The notes under the pieces were generated by a model. That model did not search any database, was not told the origin of the DNA, and saw only the letters and a list, made by a program, of their open reading frames with translations. From Phallusia mammillata (taxonomy: Eukaryota > Chordata > Ascidiacea > Phlebobranchia > Ascidiidae): DNA of 64,000 nucleotides. The stretch spans positions 124,001 through 188,000 of the forward strand of contig QLIY01000123.1 in NCBI GenBank assembly GCA_003260075.1. Direction: 5' to 3'. A program made the position numbers and the translations under genes. Below are positions 52,101 through 61,553 of this stretch, one piece after another. How positions within the stretch are numbered: position 1 is the first letter of the stretch; each line of letters begins with the position of its first letter.

Positions 52101-55100
52101 TAATTAAATTTTATGACATAATATCACTGTGGCGAAACATAACTATGACGTCACAAACTGAAATTGAATCCTTACAGAGGTGAAATGCCCTGTTCGGGAC
52201 TCTCCACGCGATGGCAGTATAGAGTGCACTGATGGAAATATTTTCGGCTCGACTTGTGTGGTCACGCCCCCCCCCCCTACGATCTGATTGGTCCAGCCCG
52301 AACCACATGCAACCACAATCGTGCCTGGTCACAAATTCTCGGACATTGCGAAAGTAAGCAAACGACGATGCTAAAAATGTGCATTACGTCATCCGCAAGT
52401 ATTACGTAGCAATATTGTGACGTCACCCACCCACAGTGTAATCTGTGACGTCACACATTGCATCGTAAAATATACTAAACGATACATTTTTTATTTTTTA
52501 CATTTTTATGTGGTATTTTAATTTTATGACGTAATAAAACAGTGACGAAACGTAACTATGACGTCACAAACTAAAATTGAATCCTTACAGAGGTAAAATG
52601 CCCCGTTCGGAAGGCTCCGCGCGATGGCAGCATAGAGTGCACTGACGGAAATATTTTCGGTTCAACTTGTGTGGTCACGTGTGAAGTAGGACACGATATG
52701 ATTGGTCAGAGCATGTCTCGTTGCCAAGCCGACAGGACGTGGAGCGAAAGAGCTCCTAAATGTCAACGTAAGTACATGTTTTACTTTTATTGGAGTCGCT
52801 ATTCGATGTTTCAATAGTATGATTTGTTTTTATTTGTAAACTAATATTTTTACACGGTTATAATTTCGTTAAAATTAAACTGTTTCAAAAAACACATGGA
52901 ATTATATATTTACAGCTTTCCTTCAAAATATATCTTTTCCAGTTTTCCTTTAAATTTTGTTTTTATTTCAATTTTTTGTCACCTCACCTTTAAACATCAC
53001 TCTTCGCTCAGGTGTCACGTGTCCCCCCCCCCGATATGATTGGCCAGAGCACTTCTCGTTGCCAAGCCGATAGGACGTGGAGCGAAAGAGCTCCTAGATG
53101 TCAACGTAAGTACATGTTTGTTTTTAGTTGAAACAATCGTTCGATTTTCACGTGTATAATCTGTTTCTGTTTGTAAAATAATATTTTTACACCGATATAG
53201 TTTTGTTAAAATTGAAACTGTTTTTTTAATTTCAATTTTTTGGCACCTTACCTTTAAACATCACTTTTCGCTCAGGTGTCAGCTGCGACGATTCGCGCAT
53301 GTCGATTGGCCACGGCGAGGTCACGTGCACCGACGAAAGCTTCTACGATTCGCGGTGCGCTGCCTCTTGTAACCTGGGTTACGAATTTGACACCGAAACT
53401 GTTCTAGAATTTACTAGAAAGGCGCGAATCGCTCGATTAATGAACGCTACTAAAGGTGGTGCTGGAAATTCTATTACAAGCAAGTGTATGGCTTCAGCAC
53501 AGTGGGATATCAATGAACCAACATGCGTTAAGCATTCGTGCATTCCCACTGCTGAGTTTTTGAACGCGGTAGGTTTTTTGAGAATGAGTAAAGGGGGATT
53601 ACCTTCGCGGCCGTAATCAGTTTACAAAACTTGCTATTTTTTTCCAGACGCGTCCCAACGGCGATGTGACTTGCACTGACGGAGAATTATTCCAATCTCT
53701 TTGCACTGTGACCTGTGACGTAGGCTATGAACTCGTCGATGGCGGGGAAACCACCGAATGTGGGAATCGAAGGCAGTGGTTGGAGCAACTAGGTGTTTGT
53801 CAAAGTAAGCGACCGTATTTAAAAAAATAATTTCTATAGGTGTCTAAGTGAAGATTTTTAGGCTCATGTAACCAATAGAGCCAAAGTGCCTAATTTTGTA
53901 TTTTTCTTTTCAATATTTTGACTTTAAATGCATTTGTCTTGTTAATAAAATAAAATAAAAAAGGGTTCAAAAACGAGTTAAAAACTCTTCTTAACTCCAT
54001 AACGAGATAAACATGTTTTTGTGTTTGAATGCTACGCAAGTACAATTTCATGACAAACGATTTTTTAAATGATAGCGTTACACGGTACTAGTGTAACAAT
54101 ATTATCTCTTTTTGGAAATTATCAATTTACATTCATAAACTTAACTAACAATTTTTGAAACAACTCATTTAATGTAACATTTGTTTCATAGCCTATTATA
54201 GACGGTTTTATATCGTTTTTAAAACTATTACAGAGAAATTCAAACGATTGAATCCTAAAAAAAGATCCTAACTTTTATAGGGGTACAGTGTCCAGCCTTC
54301 AGCAACTTTAGGAACGGAATTTTGCAATGTAACAATCATTTCTCGTACGAATCAGTGTGTGAATTCACATGTGTTCCCGGATACGACTTAGTTGGAGAAT
54401 CTACATCAACTTGTCAAGCGGACAGGACCTTCTCAAACCCCCAACCTCACTGCGAAAGTAAGATTTTGTCTTTTTTACAGTTTTGAGGTCAAGAATAGTT
54501 TTTAAAGCTGTAAAAGCTGGGTTTATTGAGACTTTTGGACACAAAATTCCGGTTAGTTGCAAATTCCATTTTATTGCGTACTGAAACCTATTTTTTTGCC
54601 TAAGATCAACAAAAATGAATATTAAAGAATATATTTATGTTTCGATTTTATAAAAAAATATGTTGAAATACACCCCCCTCCCCCCGTTGAAAAAAAAAAT
54701 TATATAACTTTCGAAATTTTATAGAATGAAATACAAATAGAAAGTACGTCTGCATTTTGTAAGCATAAATGTTTAAAAAATTGAAACAAAAATTGCTAAA
54801 CTACATTACCTTGCTGCAGAAATCCAGTGCCCGTCTTCCCACTTAAACCTCGAGAACGGCCGTGCCACATGTTCCGACGGTCTACGGTTCGATTCCCAGT
54901 GCGTCTACGTTTGCGACCCGGGCTACGAGATGACAAGCTCGCCTGACGCGGACACCGAAGACAGCGATGACGTCATGGTCATGACGTGTCGGGCCGACAG
55001 GACATGGAGTGGGGAACTTCCCTATTGTAAACGCAAGCAGTGTTCTCAACATGACGGGGCTCTGACGAAAGTAAGACAATGTGACGTTATAAGAAAATTT

Positions 55101-58100
55101 TCGATATTTGTTTGGTATGGTAAAAATGAAATAAATGCTATTGGAACTTTATTATATTTAACTTGCAAGTTGACTTTGGTTTCTGAAATTAACTATTATT
55201 TGGTTTTTATTATAGCAAGCCAAAGTGTTTCCAGTGTTGTAGGTTAAAATGAATTACCGTTTTTGCAGGTTAAAATAAATTATATAGTAGCTTTCTTTAC
55301 GAATTCACCCCCTAACAGTTCAAAAAGTTTTTATTCGTCCCCAATAAACTTCGTAGAAGATGCTAATCTCGTTGTTTAACATTGCAGGCAAAATTGAATG
55401 GAGATGTGGTCTGCTCTGAATCGGCCTGGTACGGTTCTCAGTGTTCTGTCACGTGTCACGCAGGCTACCGTCTGATTGGTCCAGACACGACACGCTGCAC
55501 TGCGTCCGCCGACTGGGCACCGACTTTGGGATATTGCGAAAGTATGTTATTTTTGTATTTTCAATCACTTAAAGTAATTTTTTGTACAGAACGATTCCGT
55601 TTTATTGCATAACGGTCTGTTGCATATTCCGGTTAATTGCATACGACAATTTAGATTTAAGGAGGTACCAAAAACGAAGTTTATTAAAAAATAAACAAAA
55701 TTTATTTCGTTGTATTTCAGAGATCGAATGCGGACCGCTAACAGCGCCCTCTAACGGCGAGATGGAGTGCTCGGATTCGTTTAGATTCGAATCCACATGT
55801 ACGGTGACTTGTAACCGCGGCTACGAAAGAATCGGAACACCTTCTGTTTCGTGCCAAGCGGATAAAACGTATAGCGATGAGCTTCCTACATGCAAAGGTA
55901 TGTTGTTGAAATTTCTGCTATTTTGTAAGATTAAAGAGGGTTTAAACGAGTTGTGGCCAGTGAACCGCAACAGTTAAACTACATACCAGTGGTTCCCAAC
56001 TTTTTTCGTCGAGTTCCTCACGTTACAATTTAAAACATTTTCATTTTCAATATACTACATAGTAAATGATAAAACATACAAAGATCATTTCAAATTGGCT
56101 GTTGTATCAACTTTACAGGTTATATTCCTAGAGCTTAAGTGTCTACTTTCAAACCATATGTAGAAATTAAAGTAAATTCGTCCCCTTAAGTTTTAAAATT
56201 TCTCCTTTCAAAAGAATTCCTCCCCGGTTGGGAACCAATACCACTTTGCGAGCTTAAAGCAGATTTTGAACGAGTTTTGTGAAGTGAATTGACCAAACCA
56301 ATTATAATGATGTTCTCAATCAGTTTAAACTAAGTAAAAAAAGTAATGACACATAAATATAATACACCATAGAAATCACACCCTTTTTTTGCGTTTCCAG
56401 AAATAATTTGTCCAATGTCGTTTACAACTCTGGAGAATGGTCAAGCCACCTGTAGCAACACTAACAAGTTTGACTCGGTGTGCACGTATCGCTGTGACGC
56501 TGGTTACGAGATGACGTCAGGGAGCGTTGCCAAGGCGACGTGTCAAGTGACGTACTCTTGGGACGCCCAGGACGAGCCGATGTGTGTGAAGAAATTGTGT
56601 TCCCATTCTGATCCGGTATTACTGCAGGTTGGTAAAACAGTTAAACACTCCTATAAACTGTCGCTGTCTAGTGAATATAGTATATGAAGCCAATATAGTT
56701 TAATTATGAAAATAACGGCCCAAATAGACGTAACAAGCGACATGCTTTTTTGCTCAAACGTTTCGGCAAATGCTTATGTCACCATCAGTGAAATGAAGGG
56801 CCACATCAGTTTATATCCACTTTGAGTAGCGAAAAATCCTCATCAGGGTAATAAGTAAAAAATCGCATAAAACACGCAATAAAATAGTGTCATTTTACAG
56901 ATTGTTGTTGTATATCCCCAATTAGGATAAAATGTTTTTTTATTTCAAGTTTCAAGAAGCTCGTTCAAAAACTCTTTCAGCTTCAAATTCGAACATGCGA
57001 GAAGTGTAAATATATATTTTTCACGACATACTCACATATAAATCACAGTCCAGCGGGTCCATTAAAGGTAGTGTACCGAGTCAAGCATGTCCCCCAAGCA
57101 ATCCTTAATGGAAAGGCACAGGCTAAAATCTATCTTCACACAGAAAGTATTTAAACCTGAGCCACAGATGATTACCTTAAAGTTCGTTGAAAACCCGTTT
57201 AAAGCTTGTAAAANAAGTATTTAAACCTTAGCCACAGATGATTACCTTAAAGTTCGTTGAAAACCCGTTTAAAGCTTGTAAAAAGAACAGGACAAGCATA
57301 AGCCCACTTGTCAAATTCTATCTGTTTTACTTTTATACATCAGGCTTTGAAAAATGGCATTGTCCATTGCACGGATGAAGTTCGATTTGAATCAGAATGT
57401 ACACTGACTTGCAACGAGGGTTACGAACTAACTGATGGAATTGGAGAGACGACTTGTCTGGCAAATCAGAATTGGGACGACAATTTTGGTTTCTGTCAAA
57501 GTAAGTGACGACACATAAATTAGACTTGACGTCACAAGTGAAATGTATTGAATAATGACGTCATTTTGTCCACTGACGTAAACATATGCGAGAAAATGTG
57601 GTTGTTTTTCATACTAATATATTTATTTTTCGAATTATATTACTTTTTTACATAAATAATAAAAAGTATTTACTAATTAGTAAATTCCACTTTTTGTATT
57701 TAAATTTTTACATCAGTATTTTAGGCAATTTTTTACACAGAAAATTATTTTTTTTAGCTAATGTAATTGTTTTTCTCAAAAATATCACTTTTTTGTCAAA
57801 CATTTCAAAAACAATTAGGAATGTACTATTTATTAAATTTAACTTTTTGCTTATATTTGTTCATCAGTATTACGTTTTTACATTTTTTTCCAGAAATTCG
57901 ATGCCCAGCTTTCAGCGCTCTCGAAAACGGCCAAGTCACGTGTGATGACGCAAACCGTTACATGTCAGTGTGCTCATTCGGGTGTGACGCCGGTTACGAG
58001 CTTAAAGGAGAATCGACTTCTACCTGCCAAGCTGACCGAACTTTCACCGTTCAACTACCAGCCTGTCATAGTAAGCTTATACACATTTAAATGTAGAGTC

Positions 58101-61100
58101 AGTACCATGTAGATATAACTTGATGTTATTGTTGTTTTATTCTTGTTTAAATGCGGTCATTTTGAAACTTTTGTCTGTAATTGCGAAGTTTTATGGCAAT
58201 GATTTTAGAGTTAGAAACTGTTGCTACGAAATTTGTTGCTTTAAAATACTTAAAACGAAACTTACAATAAAATGCTTTGTTGGTAACATACAGTATCTGC
58301 AAAAATGATATTAAATTTGATTATTTTTCTAATTTTGAAAATTGAAAATAATAATATTTTTGTAGAAACGGAATGTCACAGTGCTCACTTGTCTATTGAA
58401 AATGGCGCCACCGAGTGTACAGAATCGAACCTGTTTGAATCGGTGTGCGAATACGTGTGTGACGCCGGGTACGAGATTACCGCTGGGAGCGCCAGAGCAC
58501 AATGCCAGGACGACCAGACTTGGGACAAAGCGAAGGCAACATGCGAAAAGAAAATTTGCCCAAGCGACAATCAAGATTTTACAAGGGTAAAAGGCGGCTT
58601 TTTTACATTCGAAAATCAACAACGTCGACGTAACAAAGAAAAAATAAAGTTTTCTGTGACGTCACAAAAAAATTGTCAAAAAAGTAAGAAAAAAATTATT
58701 GTGACGTCATGTGAGAAAAAAGTGCGGTTCTGACATCACAAAATTATTACGTCACAAACCTATCACTTGCATTAAAACTGAACACAAATTTTAGGCTGAT
58801 CGCAACGGAGTGATCACGTGCACAGAAGGTCACGTGTTCGATTCTGTGTGCTCACTGGAGTGTGACGCCGGCTATCGTCTGATTGATGGCACTAGCGATC
58901 GGACTCGCTGTAACGAAAACGCCGAATGGGAACCAACCCTTGGTTATTGCGTCAGTAAGTGAAATACATAGAAATAAAAAATTAAAAAATAAAGTTAAAT
59001 TTAAAAGTGGAAAACACAATTTTACAAGTATGGTAAACCTCGGTTAATCCGGACCCCTTTGGACCAAATATTTTGTCCGGTTAGGCCAAACTTTTCCGGG
59101 TCGCGTACCACCTAACAATTTTTTGTATCGCTGCGTACCGCACCTAATGTCCTAAAAATCCTGTTTTAATGGATATACCGCGAAATAAGCCCATTTTCTT
59201 AACCTGGCAAGCATATTTAGAAATTTCAAAAGAATGTCCAAAACACGAGTTTCGCCCAAACCAGGGCTGATGAGTTGAGTTTCAATTTTAGATTGGACTT
59301 AAATAGGTATCGCAGAAAGTTACTCGCGTACCACCTGAAAAGTTCCGGCGTACCACTAGTGGTACGCGTACCACAGTTTGAGAACCACTGGGTTAGGCGA
59401 AGATCCGGATTACCTGTTGTAGTTAAAGGCTTAGCACATTACAAATCATTTATATTGTACCAAGTTTTGTCCAAATTAGGCAAACGGGATTAACCGAATC
59501 CGTTTGAACCGAGGTTTACTGTGCAAATAATTCTGGTTAAGCGCATATACAGACTGACCTGCTATAAACCAGAATTTTTTCCATTTAAAATAATCCTGTG
59601 TTACTCTCTGTCTGATTTTTGTAATCTTTTTTTTAGAAATTGCCTGTGAAGCATACGGTTCCTTGACTAACGGTGGAATGGAATGTTCAGAGGAAAATCT
59701 TTTTCTTTCCATCTGTGAATTCCGATGCAACTCAGGTTACGAAATGGAAGGTTCTTCCTCTAGTGTTTGCCAGGCAAATAAGTCGTGGACCGCACCTATG
59801 CCAGACTGTTATAGTAAGTAATGTAAAAAATATTTTGTGAAACATTTTTTATTGTTGTTATAATATTGTTTAGCTTACTTCGTTTAATTACTAATTTATG
59901 ATATCCGCAAAAAATTATTGGTGAAACACTTTTGTGGTTTATTTAGAAATGGTTAGAAATTTATCAAGCAGTCAGTTTGCGTATTATTTTGTAATTTTCA
60001 CAGTTGTTTTAAAGCTATCAATTTTAAAACAAACAACGTTACTTGAAACAAAAAAATATTTTATGAAACACTTGCGTATAAATTTTTCCAAAAATTTATT
60101 CCAAAAAAATAGACATGTATTNGGTTTATTTAGAAATGGTTAGAAATTTATCAAGCAGTCAGTTTGCGTATTATTTTGTAATTTTCACAGTTGTTTTAAA
60201 GCTATCAATTTTAAAACAAACAACGTTACTTGAAACAAAAAATATTTTATGAAACACTTGCGTATAAATTTTTCCAAAAATTTATTCCAAAAAAATAGAC
60301 ATGTATTATAAAATGCTGTAAAAAATTAAACTTATTTTTATTCAATATTTATCAAAAAATATTTTTACCTCAGAAATTAGCTGCCCGAGGTCCTATCTTG
60401 AATTGGAAAACGGTGAAACAGATTGCACTGAAAGCAACAGATTCGGTTCCGTATGTAGTTACTCTTGTGACAGTGGATATGAAATGGCAAAACAGGATAT
60501 AAACAGCTCACTGTGCACCGAAACTAAGACCTGGTCCAGTTCTAAACCGACTTGCTCGAAAAAGAAATGCCCACGAAATGACCCAAGCTTGCTAAAGGTC
60601 AGAACCAAAAAAACAACTGTAGTTTTTTTATTTTAATTGTGTGTAAAACGTAAATAAGATTCATTTTTTATGAATGAATCATCAAGTTACACTATGCACG
60701 GACTTTAAAAGTGGCTTACGTGATGTGTTAATTATCTAAAATGCTCTTGAAAAAAATTATTAAACATATCTTAGTTGCTGAAATTTTCAACTGTAGTAAA
60801 TATATGTTGCCTTAAAAGTTCCAGTAATTACTGTTATATATTCATTATTGTATAACCATTGTTCAAAATCTCCATCAAAAAGAAATATTTACATTTAGAC
60901 TGCAATGTTTAATTTAATAATGTATTTTTACATTAAATATTTTTTTCATACTTTTTAGGCCGATATGATTGGAAACGTAACATGCACCGATGGCAATTTG
61001 TACCAATCTAATTGCTCTGTCACGTGCCCACAAGGCTATGAGCTGATTGGCGGACCCAACTCGGTCACATGTCTGGCTTCAGCCACTTGGAACGCAGAGA

Positions 61101-61455
61101 TAGGTTCATGCCAAAGTGAGAACATTTTTAACTTTTCCACGATAAAATTCAATCATTAAACCAACTTTTAAACCTTTTTACTTTATTCACAGGAGTCCAC
61201 TGTGAGGCGCTAGAGCGGCCAGCAAACAGCGCTCTCTCGTGTTCGAACAGCAACCTGTTTGAATCGGTGTGTGAATTTGAGTGTGACGCCGGTTATATTT
61301 TGGTGGGAGAAGCCAATACAACTTGCCAAGCGGACAGAACTTTCTCGAACGAAGCCCCACACTGCAATAGTGAGTCACTAACACGATTAACTTTTTTGAA
61401 AGCCTCTTAGTCAGTGATTCTCAAACTGTTTTATTGCCGGGGCCAAATGGTAGTT

Positions 61456-61553
<98 letters not shown>

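Noticed and set aside
54671-54685. C-rich run CCCCCCTCCCCCC as another junction tract
   Set aside because: It is interrupted by T and has no duplicated flank, so it does not share the junction pattern.
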